The notes under the pieces: generated by a model | Database searches by the model: none | Told to the model about the DNA's origin: nothing | What the model saw: only the letters and a program-made list of their open reading frames with translations | Position numbers and translations under genes: made by a program | Origin: Nymphaea colorata | Taxonomy: Eukaryota; Streptophyta; Magnoliopsida; Nymphaeales; Nymphaeaceae | Reading direction: 5' to 3' | NCBI RefSeq assembly: GCF_008831285.2 | Contig: NC_045141.1 | Coordinates: 7,487,353 to 7,551,352 of the forward strand | Length of the DNA: 64,000 nucleotides | Part shown: positions 11,765 to 22,501 of the stretch, piece after piece | Numbering within the stretch: position 1 is the first letter of the stretch | How the letters are laid out: each line of letters starts with the position of its first letter

Positions 11765-12704
11765 AAGTCGAACATCACCAACAATGAAGATGCATGGTCC
11801 TGCATTGCATCTAGCTTTTTCTTTTTTTTCTTTCTTAAGAACTTGTTGTTGAGTCATAAATAATGAGAATTTCTTTTTTTTTTTTTTTTGTTGATATGGG
11901 ATGCAGGTCATTAATGTCTTTCTTTGTCGCTGTCCTATGTTTCTATCATTTCCTTCTCCCTTCTTGGTATGTTTCGTTTGTCCATTAAGTCCAAGCAAAA
12001 CCATATACAATCACATGATAATATACCATACTTGTGAATAAAAGCAAATAATCATTGTTGCAGTTGCTATTTTTCTTCAACCTCGTTTTTCTTCCTTTTA
12101 CCATTTTGATAGCTACTTTTAAGAAGATGCAGTACTGATTCTTGCTTCTTTTAGTTTGCATCAGTGATTTTTCTTGTTTATTGCAGCCTGCAAGTAACTA
12201 ATAATTAAGGTGTAAAATAAATAATTTATTATATGGATTATCTAATAGAGTAGATACCATCGGATTGATTGATGATTACTCAGACCCTGGTATCCAAGTA
12301 ATTTCGGGATTGATTGATGATAACTATCCATAGTAACATAAAAAATTATGATTGAAGTGGTCAGATGATGTGAGCAACATTTAAATGCATTCAGTTTTAT
12401 ATAACAAAAGAAGATGTTTGATCAGTACTGCATTTAACTTTGCTCACAAACTTCTAAAAGCACTACAAGAACTCGGGTGTTCAATAGCACAAAAATTACA
12501 TTAGAAAAAATGTCAAAAGCATCACCAAAAGTAACATTGACACGACATGTGGTGCAAAAGCAATTGCATGGAAGAGGCATAAAAAATAATATGAAAAAAC
12601 ATCACAGAAGGTTATATTTGGGTTATTGACAGTTACCTTGTAAGTGTTGCGTAGGATGCATTAGTGTACTCGCGTACCTTCTCTGATGCTTTGTGGATCA
12701 ATGT
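11765..12704. other. 3' flank of the zinc-finger gene and spacer
   Basis: AT-rich, with a T-run at 11874-11889. No coding frame is convincing. CACTACAAGAA at 12459-12469 looks like a CACTA-transposon terminus, and a rough inverse (ATTTGTAGTG) ends at 17243. If real, the first hAT element sits inside a small CACTA derivative, but no matching 3-bp duplication was found. Confidence 0.3.
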
Positions 12705-12840
12705 TGTGAGAAGCGTACGCTTCTCACAAAAAAATTGCGAGTCAAGGCGTTTTTAGTGAAAAACGCCTTGACTCGGTTTACATGAGGCGCACGTGTCCTG
12801 AAGCGTGCGCCTCATGTGTGTGAAGCGTATGCCTCACACA
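12705..12840. repeat. Cluster of consecutive hairpins at the hAT 1 left end
   Basis: In succession: a perfect 24-base palindrome at 12705-12728 centred on GCGTACGC; an inverted repeat at 12738-12775 with 17-base arms containing AGTCAAGGCG around a short loop; a third at 12780-12817 with 14-base arms (ACATGAGGCGCACG); and an imperfect one ending at 12840. The words GAAGCGT and GCCTC recur. Subterminal repeats of this kind bind hAT transposase in related elements (inference). Confidence 0.8.
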
Positions 12841-14021
12841 TGGGCACGCTTGTACTTAGACTCGTGCGCCTCAAGGACAAACTCATTTAGTGGCTTTTAA
12901 TGTACTAAAAAATTAAAATTTAACCAAACAATTAGTCTCACACATAAGTTACAAAAGTTAGTCTCGTTAATGGCTTTTAATGTAACCCTAATTAAACTCT
13001 CTTAAACCCTAACTGCCCTTTTCTTAATATCAATCCCAAATCACCCGTCCCCATACCACCCGTCCCCACACTTTTCTCCTTCGCTCTTTCTTCTTCACGG
13101 CTGAGAAGGTGAAACTGAAAGGGCACGTCTGCTTCAAGGCACTCTCCAATGACAGGCCTGGCTGCAAGGCACTCTCCAACTTGCATGTGAGTTTAAACTT
13201 TAAATGTCTGCTTTTTCCTGTTAGCATATAATACAACATTTCATTTCTTCCATATGCCTATAGTTTGTAACTTTGTATATTATATGTAGCTGAAAACACT
13301 TTTGATCTAAAAAACAAGGTGAGGCGTTGGGCATTGAACTTGTATGGTATACGATGAACTTTTGATTTAAAAAACGAGGCTGAAAACACTTTTGTTGGTG
13401 ATATTGTCTGTGTATGGTATACATTGAACTTGTTGTAAGGAAAGGCGTTGGGCATGTCTATACATTGAACATTGTTTGATTTTCTTTTAATGTTTTTCCC
13501 TTTGAGTTGAGAGTGTTAAATCAATTAAAGAATGAAGATGTGTAATATTTCCTAAACCTGTGGCACCGTGACATTGAACCTCGAGATTGAACTCTCATAG
13601 GCATGGGCATGCATTCTTATGCAATATCTTGTCATACGCATGGGTAATGGCAGGTTATGGGTATGATCCCAGAAGGGATTGGAACAAGTTAGACAACCTG
13701 AACACAATTCTTTCTCCCTTATTATGGTTTGACATTCTTCGTTACTATGAATTCTCATGGTCAAGACTCAACTCAGTCTTAAAAATTAAAATAATATGTT
13801 GGTTAAGCATGACCGTTTTGATGAGATTTATATGGGAGTCATCTGTGAGAAAGAGCAAAGTAACGTATAGGCATCATGTATGATTTTCATTTTTCCGTAA
13901 TCCACCATTACATTATGTATTGTTATTATGTGGGTATACTTAGCAATTTGAGCTTTTGCATACAATCTAATTGAACTCATTGGATGCTTATTTTTAGTAC
14001 ATTGTTTAGGTTTGAGAAACA

Positions 14022-16587
14022 ATGTCTCGACGGGATCCAGCATGGGAACATTGTGTTGAAGAAGATCCTAATGATAAAAAAAAAGGGGAAACCTGATCTG
14101 CAATTATTGTAAGAAAACTTATAGAGGTGGAGTTTGCAGAATGAAACAACACTTGACTGGAACTAAAAAAGATGCTAAAGCATGTGACAAAGCACCACAA
14201 AGTGTTGTACAATTTTTCAATAATTATTTGCAGGTACAAAAAAGTGAAATACAAAGGAAAAAAAATAATATTGAATTGCGTAGGAATGAATGTCTGGATG
14301 AAGGAATAATCAGTGATGGCCTTACATCTCCCAATGTTCATAAATGTGGAATTTCACGGGGTCCAATGGATCAATTTACAACTTCAAATATGCGACAACC
14401 AACAATCAACAATGCCTTCAAGAAAGAGGAAAGGAAGCAAGTATATTCTGCCATAGGTCAGTTCTTTTTTGCGAATGCTTTATCATTTAACTTATGTAAC
14501 AGTTCATATTTTGAGAGAATGATTGAAGCTGTGGGAAATTATGGTCGAGGATTGAAACCACCAACCTACAATGATATGTGAACTTCGATCCTAAAAGAAG
14601 AAGTTGATAAAGTGCAAATCAAATTGGAGGACTACAAGAAGACGTGGTTGAACACTGGTTGTACCATAATGGCAGATGGCTGGACTGATGGTAAAAGTAG
14701 AAATTTGATTAACTTTCTTGTAAATAATCTTTCGGGTACAGTTTTTTTAAAGTCTTATGATATTAGTGGTGTCAAAAAGACTGCTGATAATTTGGTCAAA
14801 TTATTCATGGAGATAATTAAAGAAGTTGGAGAGAAAAACGTAGTGCAAGTAGTTACTGATAATGCTGCTAACTACAAAGCTGCAGGTATGAAGTTGAAAG
14901 AAATTGATGGCTTTAAGCATATTTTTTGGACACCTTGTGCAGCTCATTGCCTAGATTTAATTCTTGAAGACATTGCTAAGATACGTTTGCATAAGGAGGT
15001 GCTTGAAAAGGCAAAAGTTATAAGTACATTTATATATGGACATACTTGGGTGTTAAATTTGATGAGAAAATATACAAATGGTAAAGAACTTCTACGGCCT
15101 GCTATTACACGTTTTGCTACTTCCTATCTTACTTTATAGAGTATTCGTACAAACAAAATAGCATTGAAGAACATGTTTTTATCTCCAGAATTTCAAGGCA
15201 GTGATTATTATATTAAAAATCCCAAAGGCAAGGAGGTAATGCGGATTGTTACTCAAGATGAGAGGTTTTGGAAGGTAATATCATATATTATTAAAGTTAC
15301 ATTACCTTTAGTGAAGGTGTTGAGAGTTGTTGATTCAGATGAAAAACCAATTATGGGATTTTTGTACAATCATATGAGAAGGGCAAAAGAAGAAATAGCA
15401 TACAATGTAGACAATGATCAGAAAAGATATACAAAAATTTGGCAAATAATTGATCATAGGTGGGATAATCAAATGCATCACCATTTACATGCTGCAGGGT
15501 ATTATTTAAACCCACATTTTCATTATGATGATGATGTCCTCACCGATAGAAGAATAAAGGCTGGACTAATGGAATGCTTAGACATTGTGGTGCCTACTGT
15601 AGAAGAAAGATGTGATATTTTAGTTCAACTTGATTCATATGAAAATGAAGTTGGTGAGTTTGGCAGATTGTTAGCAATTGGAACAAGAGAGAAGGAACAT
15701 CCTGGTACTTTTTTTTTAATTGTTTTGATTTATATTGTGAACTTATGAGTGGATCAAATGAAGTTATCTAAACTACTCTTTTTGTTTATTTTTGTAAGCT
15801 GATTGGTGGAATACATTTGGCGACGATACAAAAGAATTGAAGAATTTTGCTATGAGAATTCTCAATCTTACATGCAGTGCATTAGGATGTGAGCGTAACT
15901 GGAGCTCATTCTCTTTGGTAAATAAATGAAATCAAATCATTTATTGTGCTATCATTCAAATGTTTTGTAATTGTCGAAATGATTAACTTATGCAATTACA
16001 TGGTAGGTACATACAAAAAGAAGAAATCGCCTTGACCAAGAGAAATTTAATTCTTTGGTTTTTGTCATGTATAATATGAAGTTGAATGAAAGAGAAATGA
16101 GAAAGAAAAGTACTCAAGATCCATTATGTGTTGATACTATTGATTCAGATGATGAATGGGTTATTGAACAAGAAGATTCTGTTTTACCACTTCCATTAGA
16201 TGATTCTTGGTTGCATTCATTGTTTGAGATCGATGACATTAATATCATTCCTTTTGAAGATCTGTCAAGGTCTATGAAAAAGCGTAAAGGTGCTTCTTCT
16301 TCTCAAAAGAAAAATGTTGGCAAAGGTATTGCTATATGTTTGTAATTTTTGAAATAAAAATAAGAACATTGTCTTTTTTCTTTACTAACTTTTATATTTT
16401 GTTGTGTGTTATTATTTTTATATCAGGTAAAACAATAATAGATGATATAGAACATGAGAGCTTTGATGATGAAGCAACTGAAGAAGAAGATGAACCTATT
16501 CAATATATGGACGATTCAAATGATGATGAACTGTCGTCCATTAAAGAAGACGACAATGATGAAGATACAATTGACCAATTCATTTGA
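14022..16587 (+). pseudogene. hAT transposase (BED finger, DUF659, hAT dimerisation)
   Basis: Four exons can be read: 14022-15704, 15799-15917, 16007-16325 and 16427-16587, all with GT-AG borders that keep frame. The BED finger (DPAWEHC...ICNYCKKTYRGG...MKQHL) is at about 14037-14165. The DUF659 region has TGCTIMADGWTDGKSRNL (about 14655) and VVTDNAANY..CAAHCLDL, including the catalytic-type aspartates. The hATC region has ALGCERNWSSFS (about 15880). The C-terminus is very acidic. Defects: a one-base frameshift in the A/G run near 14080-14096, TGA at 14579-14581 (CGA expected) and TAG at 15137-15139 (CAG expected). Both stops are C-to-T changes, as in decay of methylated DNA. The enzyme would cut and paste its own element; this copy is inactive as encoded. 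Confidence 0.88.
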
Positions 16588-16928
16588 ACTTTGTTAAATA
16601 TCACTTGATAATTACACAAATTAGTTACTTTTTTAATGTTTATACATATACATATGTTATTGTTCAGCAATACTTGTTATTTACTTATGCTCTTAGTTGA
16701 TATTATCATCTGAATCTTAGTTGTTATGACATTATATTTATTTGGATTTACAAATTATTGTGGTTTGCATATGTTGTGTATTGTTCTTTATTGATATGCT
16801 TAGTATTGTAGTCACTTTTTTTCAGTTTTGTTATTATTTTTATAAATATTATATAGTTCACAAATTTGTCCATGAAGCTTACGCTTCAATTAACGCCTCG
16901 CCTCGCCTCGTTTTACTGCCTTTTACAA

Positions 16929-17269
16929 CATTGTTGTGGATGACATTGAAGTTGCTCAAGTGAAGGCACTTTGGCCTCAACAGAATTTTAGTGAATGGTT
17001 TATCTTACGTCATTAAATATTATCAATGAAATTGATACCATTGCTAATTTAATGGCAAAGAATGCACACTGCAGTAAAGGAGCATCTTCACTAGCATGAA
17101 AGGGCATTCATAATAATGCAGAGAAGTGTCAATGAAAATTATGAGTTATTGATAATTACCATTAATTGACCTGTCAGACACCTCCATGAACATATACACT
17201 TCTATTTACATCCAATGTACACAAGTGAAGTTCATTTGTAGTGACATAAAATTCATGTTAGAGAAGAGG
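16929..17269. other. Spacer between hAT 1 and a copia stub
   Basis: No gene seen. The only structure noted is the possible CACTA-like end at 17233-17243. GTTATTGATAATTACC near 17145 resembles GTTATTGACAGTTACC near 12624 on the other side of hAT 1. Confidence 0.3.
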
Positions 17270-17865
17270 TTGTTGGTCCTCGGAGGACTTGTATAAATAC
17301 TTATATAGGTTACATCATGAGAAAAAAGAAATAAATCACTGCTTGAAAACTTTTCACGCATGTCTTGCTTTATTGACCAACTTTACTCTTTCTATTCCTT
17401 GTTCTTTCCTAGGTTGTTAGGTTGTGTTTGTTTTACAATAGATTTTAGATCTATGGTGATCTGAGATCCTAAGATCTCATATCCATGGATTTAAGATTAA
17501 ACCACCTACTCAAAATCTATTTTTTTAATTTAAACTGAAGATCTCCCAAAATACACCTTTTTATGTTATCAAAGGCAAGTTAAATAAAAACCTTTAGAGT
17601 TTTGATGGTATCAGAGCACTCATCCTGAGTAAAAAAACAATGTCGACATCGGAAATTGCTTCAACAGGATGAATAACAACACCCTATTCAACTGGTACCT
17701 CCAAGATAATCATCAAAGAATAAAACCCGTTGCTGAAAATAACAATGATACCGCTGAATGGAAGCAACTATATCACCTAGTCAAAGGTAGCAAACCTCCT
17801 TCTCTATGGCAAATAAAGATTTTGGTATGTCACTGGAAAAATGTGTCTCACATCATTAAAAATCC
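17270..17865 (+). mobile_element. 5' stub of a Ty1/copia retrotransposon (LTR, primer site, gag start)
   Basis: TATAAATA near 17293 and AATAAA near 17330 resemble LTR promoter and polyadenylation signals. TGGTATCAGAGC at 17606-17617 is an exact initiator-Met primer site. About 120 bases on, the sequence encodes IPLNGSNYIT followed by a stop and then SKVANLLLYGK, the LDGSNYxxW-type start of copia gag, with stops at 17774 and about 17810. No pol or second LTR is seen, so the element is truncated. The left LTR edge is approximate. Confidence 0.55.
17606..17617 (+). other. Primer-binding site of the copia stub
   Basis: TGGTATCAGAGC, an exact match to the common plant initiator-tRNA-Met primer site. 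Confidence 0.7.
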
Positions 17866-18717
17866 TTAGTAACATTTTTAGGACCCCACTAAAGACTTTT
17901 TCATCAGCGGTGCGGCTTTTTAGGTCACTGATGAGTGCATGAGACTTTTTTTATACATATTATAATGTAATACAGCTCAAAATTGGGAACATACAACACC
18001 TATACAAAAACATATGTAAATCAAATAACACCCAACAATAATGTACATTTACATTATGATGCAAATCGATACATCCCAAACTTGATACGTGCAAAATATA
18101 TAATACATATAACAACATATCTTCATCATCCTTATCTCCTTTTTGTTGTTTCTTCCCTTGTATCTTTAGTCCTTAACTCAATGCCCTGCAACAACATAAT
18201 ATTAATTAGCATTGCTTGCTATATAAAAAATAAAAAACAACAAATGGAAGAAATAATCAAATGCTTTACAGAAATGCAAGATCTCCATGTCCATTGCATT
18301 TTTTGTGGGTTATTTGAAGAAAAAAGGTTGGGCACTAAGAAAAGAAATATTTTTATATTTCATGCTCTGGGTTGCCTATAAAACAAAAATGATTCGTTCC
18401 CTAGGCTCCAATCCCAGAGCATCTTTTTGGGACTTTCAGTGATGGATGCATATAGATAATAGTAGATTAAAAAAACATCTTTTTGGGCATAAGGGTGCAA
18501 AAAAACACCTTTATGACCTAAGTTTCTTATTAAAAAAGTGTATGGTTTCTATAAATTCCTGCAATGGTCAATACATCTTTTATTTTCTTTTGAAGCTTCT
18601 TCTAGAATATAGCATCTATATACTTATATAGTATATACACATTCAAATTCATGTATATAAGATATGTATATCTTATAAATCTATATATGCACATGTATAA
18701 CATCATGTATATGCTAT
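17866..18717. other. AT-rich spacer
   Basis: No gene recognised. Short frames here are AT-rich and without family motifs. The right end has repeated TATA/ATAT words (about 18600-18720) just before the target site of hAT 2. Confidence 0.4.
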
Positions 18718-18725
18718 ATAAAACC
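18718..18725. repeat. 8-bp target duplication ATAAAACC, left copy (hAT 2)
   Basis: ATAAAACC precedes the left terminus TAGGGCTGCAC and recurs unchanged at 24226-24233 after the right terminus. Eight bases is the hAT duplication length. Confidence 0.9.
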
Positions 18726-18959
18726 TAGGGCTGCACAACGAGTCGAGCCAACTCGGGCTCGACTCAAACTCGCTCGAAAAAGCTCGGCTCGAGCTCGACT
18801 CATTTATAAATGAGTCGAGTTCGAGCTCATAGTTAAACTCGAAACCATAAACGAGTCGAGTTCAAGTTTAAAGAACTCGACTCGTTTAAACTCGACTCGA
18901 CTCGTTATATAACGAGTTGAATTATATAAACCGGTTCGTAAAAGCGATTCACCGGTTTA

Positions 18960-19640
18960 GGGTTTTACTGAGGTCTCCTCTTATAGCTTACTCTTCCTCC
19001 ATCTTCCCGACTTCTCTCTGCGGCGCTGACTCTCTTTCTTCTCGTTTGCTCTCTCTCTTCCCGTCTTTGCTCTTTCGTCGACCACGGACCACCCTTCGCC
19101 TTCGGTCTTCCATCTTCGCCCTTCGGTCTTCACTCTTCCTTCTTCCCGTTTCACTCTTCCCGTCTGCTCTCTTGCTGTCTTCCTTCTTCCTTCGACCACG
19201 ACAACCAGACCAAACCTGAGGCTGAGGGCACTTGCTGTCTTGCTGAGTTGTTGTCTTCCAACTGCTCTCTCTCTTCCATTGTTGCTGCCTTCTCTCGCCG
19301 CCACCGGCCCACCACTGCTGCCTTCTCTTGCTGCCGCTGCTGCTGTTGCTGCCTTCTTTGTTTTGCTGGTTCCGCCTTCACGCCAGGTACCCCTTCGACC
19401 TTCCTTTTTTCTTTTGCTTGTTGTTGTTCTTCTTCCTCCTCCTCCCAACTGATTTTGCCCAAATAAAACCCACCAGAAATCACTGCTGCAGCTGCCTCAG
19501 TAGCATCGGTTGCCCCTCTCGCTCTTGCTGTAGCTCATGCTCCCGCCTTCGCAACAAGTACCTCTTCGGCTTTCCTTTTTTCTTCGCCTCAGTAGCATCG
19601 GTTGCCCCTTTTTATGCTGTAAGTTTTTTCTAGTTTTTTG
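18960..19640 (+). other. Pyrimidine-rich leader region of hAT 2
   Basis: Strongly CT-biased and more GC-rich than its surroundings, with TCTTCC, CTCTTC and GCTGCTG words. Several overlapping frames on both strands are open only because of this bias. It resembles a transcribed 5' leader, with a possible GT donor near 19620. No protein family is recognised. Confidence 0.35.
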
Positions 19641-20528
19641 TTGAACCATGTTGCATTGATGATGTATTTTTGAGAAGGTTATCTTGTTTTGTACCTGCTG
19701 GTGTTGCTTCAGCTCACCATATTCAGCAGTCTGCTAATGATAAGTGCTTTCCACTCAATATATGCACATTAAACACTCAATATATGCACATTAAACTTGG
19801 CTTGTTCTAGAGTTTAATGTGGTTAAGTGAGTTATCAATTGACAGAGTCAAATCCTGTAAACATTTTTTGGTTATTTCTATGTACAACTTCAAAACTTTT
19901 TCTTGCTTTTGATATTAGAAAATGATATGCACATATGTAGCCATGCGACCCTGGAGCTGCTGGATATACAATCAAGGAGGCAGTATCTCTGGTTAGAAGC
20001 ATGGTGAGCACCAGATCATGTATCATAGCAAGAGCCCTGATATTCTGTTTGCTTCTATAGCTGTTCTGTTATAGTCACCAATGGTCTACTAAAGTTATGA
20101 TTCTATTGTTGTAGATGCATTTGACAAGATTCCAGGACAGCGAGCTCTTGCTTTGCAACTTTCGACTGTCAAGCTCTTTGGGCTTACGCTATTGGTCCAG
20201 AACCAGAACTGATTTATCTTTAAGGTAGATGTCTCATTATATCTACACATAAATATTTGCTTCACAGAGTTTTCTTTAGTCTTTTTGGTTATCATAAGAA
20301 GCTCTGGAAGAAACAAAAGTAGATGTGGTGCCATGTACAAATAATCTGTGAACTTGGTGGATTTGTTTCACTGGATTTTCTTTTAGCATCCGTTGTTACC
20401 ATTGTTGGTTTTTTTTTAGGTGGCGGCACCACTGAGACCATTTCACTCAAATTTCAGTCCATTTTCCACATTGTTCCCTTTTTCCTAAAACTTTTTTCTT
20501 TTAATCTTGGAGTTCAATGATTGAACTT

Positions 20529-20580
<52 letters not shown>

Positions 20581-21665
20581 AGAGAGAGAGAGAGGGAGAG
20601 AGAGAGAGAGAGAGAGAAGAGGAGAGGAGAAAGAAGCATATTTCAAGCAATGGTATTCAAAAGTCACACTTGAAAGGTTATTTGCCTATTAACTTAACTT
20701 CCAGTCCTTGCACATACATGGGAGGTCAAAGAGTTCCATCAATTTTTTTTTGTGTGAAAACTCCAAGAGATTTTGAGTTTCTATTTACTTATGTTACTGG
20801 AAGATATATTGCAGTCTCTTTTCTTTTTCCCTTTTGTACTTAATGCACCCAAACAGATGAATTTCTGGGTTCAACTATCAAGGTTGACCACAACTAAATT
20901 CAAGGAATATATGAAATTCTTCCTAACTCAATGACTTCAAAGGCAAGTCAACAGCTCCAGAAGGAAAAATCCTACAAGCTCTGACAAAAGGTGTCAGTCC
21001 ATGTTCTTTGGTGAAAATTTTACACTTTTGGCATGCATGGCTAGCATTCAAAGCCACACAGCAGGGAATAAAGTTCCCGTTTATTCAACAAGATCTATGA
21101 TGTAATTTCACCATCCTCATGCAGTATGTGTTCTAGTGTACCTTGGCTGTGATGAAACATCTTTGTCTTCTTTTGGAACATCGAGACGACTAACCTGGTA
21201 ATTTCCATGATTTGCTAGTGAGCACATAATAATTGTGAAAAAAAAAAATTCATAAATGAACACCATCTGTCAACAGAAAATAAAAACGTATACGTTATAG
21301 ATGTATATGCATACTAGTATATATATTTAAAAGACCATATATGTGACATCAAGGATAAGTATGTCATTTCTTAGTTCTTCCTCTATACATCCACCTGTTG
21401 TTCTTTTTGTGTTTCCATAATTATCTTTTTTTACATTGTTTTGCAGCTCATGTTCTGGTTAAGCTTGACTTTCGGCCAGACTGAGCTATATATTAGCAGC
21501 AATCAAGTAGCAATCGAGCCGGTGCGTTGTTGTTGGTTGCATGTCTTTAATTCCTTCTTATTTTAATTTGTTTTTACGAAAACGCATTGTGAATTTAAAT
21601 TTTGCAGTATATAACTGTAGTTAATTATTGTATTACAGATTAGTCCTTCTATCTACGGAAGAAGA
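19641..21665. other. Unassigned interior of hAT 2, with a TA/AG microsatellite
   Basis: No coding exon is recognised. A TA run at 20531-20578 passes directly into an AG run at 20579-20617. Short open stretches near 19940-20010 and 20120-20215 look exon-like in composition and might be further captured fragments, but I could not name them. Confidence 0.4.
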
Positions 21666-22501
21666 ATGTCTTCACCGATAGAAAATACTATTAGTAAAGG
21701 CAAACAAGTAATATGCAGTTCAGGAGCAGGTTCAACAGAACCACATAATGTAGGAAGCTCTACACAACAGTCTATAGCTCATGACAGTTTAGATCCTACT
21801 AATACAAGGTCTGTTGAAAATGAGGATGTAACTGTGGGTGGTATGAAAAGACAAAGGGCAAGAACTTCTTCAGTTTGGAATGATTTTGAAGAAGTAACTG
21901 TGGGTGGTGTCAAAAAAGGTAGATGCAAGTATTGCAAAACAACATTTGTTATAAGTTCAGGAGGGTGTATATCATCAATGAAAAGACATAAATGTCTTAT
22001 GCGTTCTGGTAGTTTGACGCAAAATACTTTGAGGTTTGGGATTAGTGAAGTTTCAGGCCTTACAAAGGAAGTAATAAGTAAGGGTGCCAAACTTGATACT
22101 GAAAAGATAAGAGAAATAATAGCAAAGATGGTAGTTTGTCATGAGTATGCATTCAATATGGTTGATGAATTAGTTTGTGCAGGCGATTGGATAAAACAGT
22201 ATGGCGACCCTATGAATCTTGTACCGGTATTGCTAAAGGCAAGTACCAAAATGCATGTATATTTAAGCTTTATCATGTTTATTTTACGCTTATATGTTAT
22301 AGAAGTTGTTTACTTATCAACTATTGTTGGTTTTTTTTGTAGGGTACTGCTGAAGATGAGATTGCATGACATGATTCAACAGTAGAAGAATTGGCAGCCA
22401 ATCCATTCCATGCTCTTTTCTTTGTTGTTTTTATGATATTAGCATGTGCACTGTTCTCAAAGACGTGGATAGAAGTATTTGGCTTATCTTCTAGGGATGT
22501 T
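21666..22501 (+). pseudogene. Chimeric hAT BED-finger gene fused to a Sec61-alpha-like segment
   Basis: Exon 1 (21666-22238) starts at ATG and encodes a Ser/Thr-rich leader, then a BED finger (SVWNDFEEVTVGG..GRCKYC..MKRHKC) at about residues 69-118, then REIIAKMVVCHEYAFNMV, the segment that follows BED in hAT transposases. The likely intron 22239-22342 has a GC-AG border (AAG/GCAAGT...TTTGTAG). Exon 2 continues in frame, meets TGA at 22367-22369, and past that stop the same frame encodes the Sec61-like segment. Catalytic hAT domains are absent. Whether the TGA is a decayed CGA is a guess. The product as encoded is a BED protein of about 199 residues. Confidence 0.7.
22394..22501 (+). pseudogene. 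Captured fragment resembling Sec61 subunit alpha
   Basis: Thirty-six codons reading [24 protein letters not shown].SSRDV match the conserved [35 protein letters not shown] region of eukaryotic Sec61 alpha, a transmembrane part of the ER protein-conducting channel. Differences include F for Y, F for S after WIEV, and divergence right after RDV. No neighbouring Sec61 exons are visible, so this is one exon piece carried by the transposon and not a working gene. Identification is from remembered family sequence; an alignment was not run. Confidence 0.75.

Larger units (their letters stand above)
12705..16928 (+). mobile_element. hAT-superfamily DNA transposon 1 (boundaries approximate)
   Basis: The element contains a transposase gene with BED finger, DUF659-type and hAT dimerisation regions (14022-16587). 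The left end has a cluster of GC-rich hairpins (12705-12840). The right end has the related words TGAAGCTTACGCTTCA and CGCCTCGCCTCG near 16873-16912. CAATGTTG (12699) and CATTGTTG (16929) are a 7-of-8 candidate duplication. The termini are therefore inferred; the internal gene identity is firm. 12841-14021 holds no gene and is probably the element leader. Confidence 0.7.

Noticed and set aside
18981-19483. Long minus-strand frames rich in Arg, Glu and Gln
   Set aside because: Produced by the CT-rich strand bias of the hAT 2 leader. No family motif and no plausible gene structure.
20485-20667. Minus-strand frame of repeated Ile-Tyr and Ser-Leu
   Set aside because: Translation of the TA/AG microsatellite.
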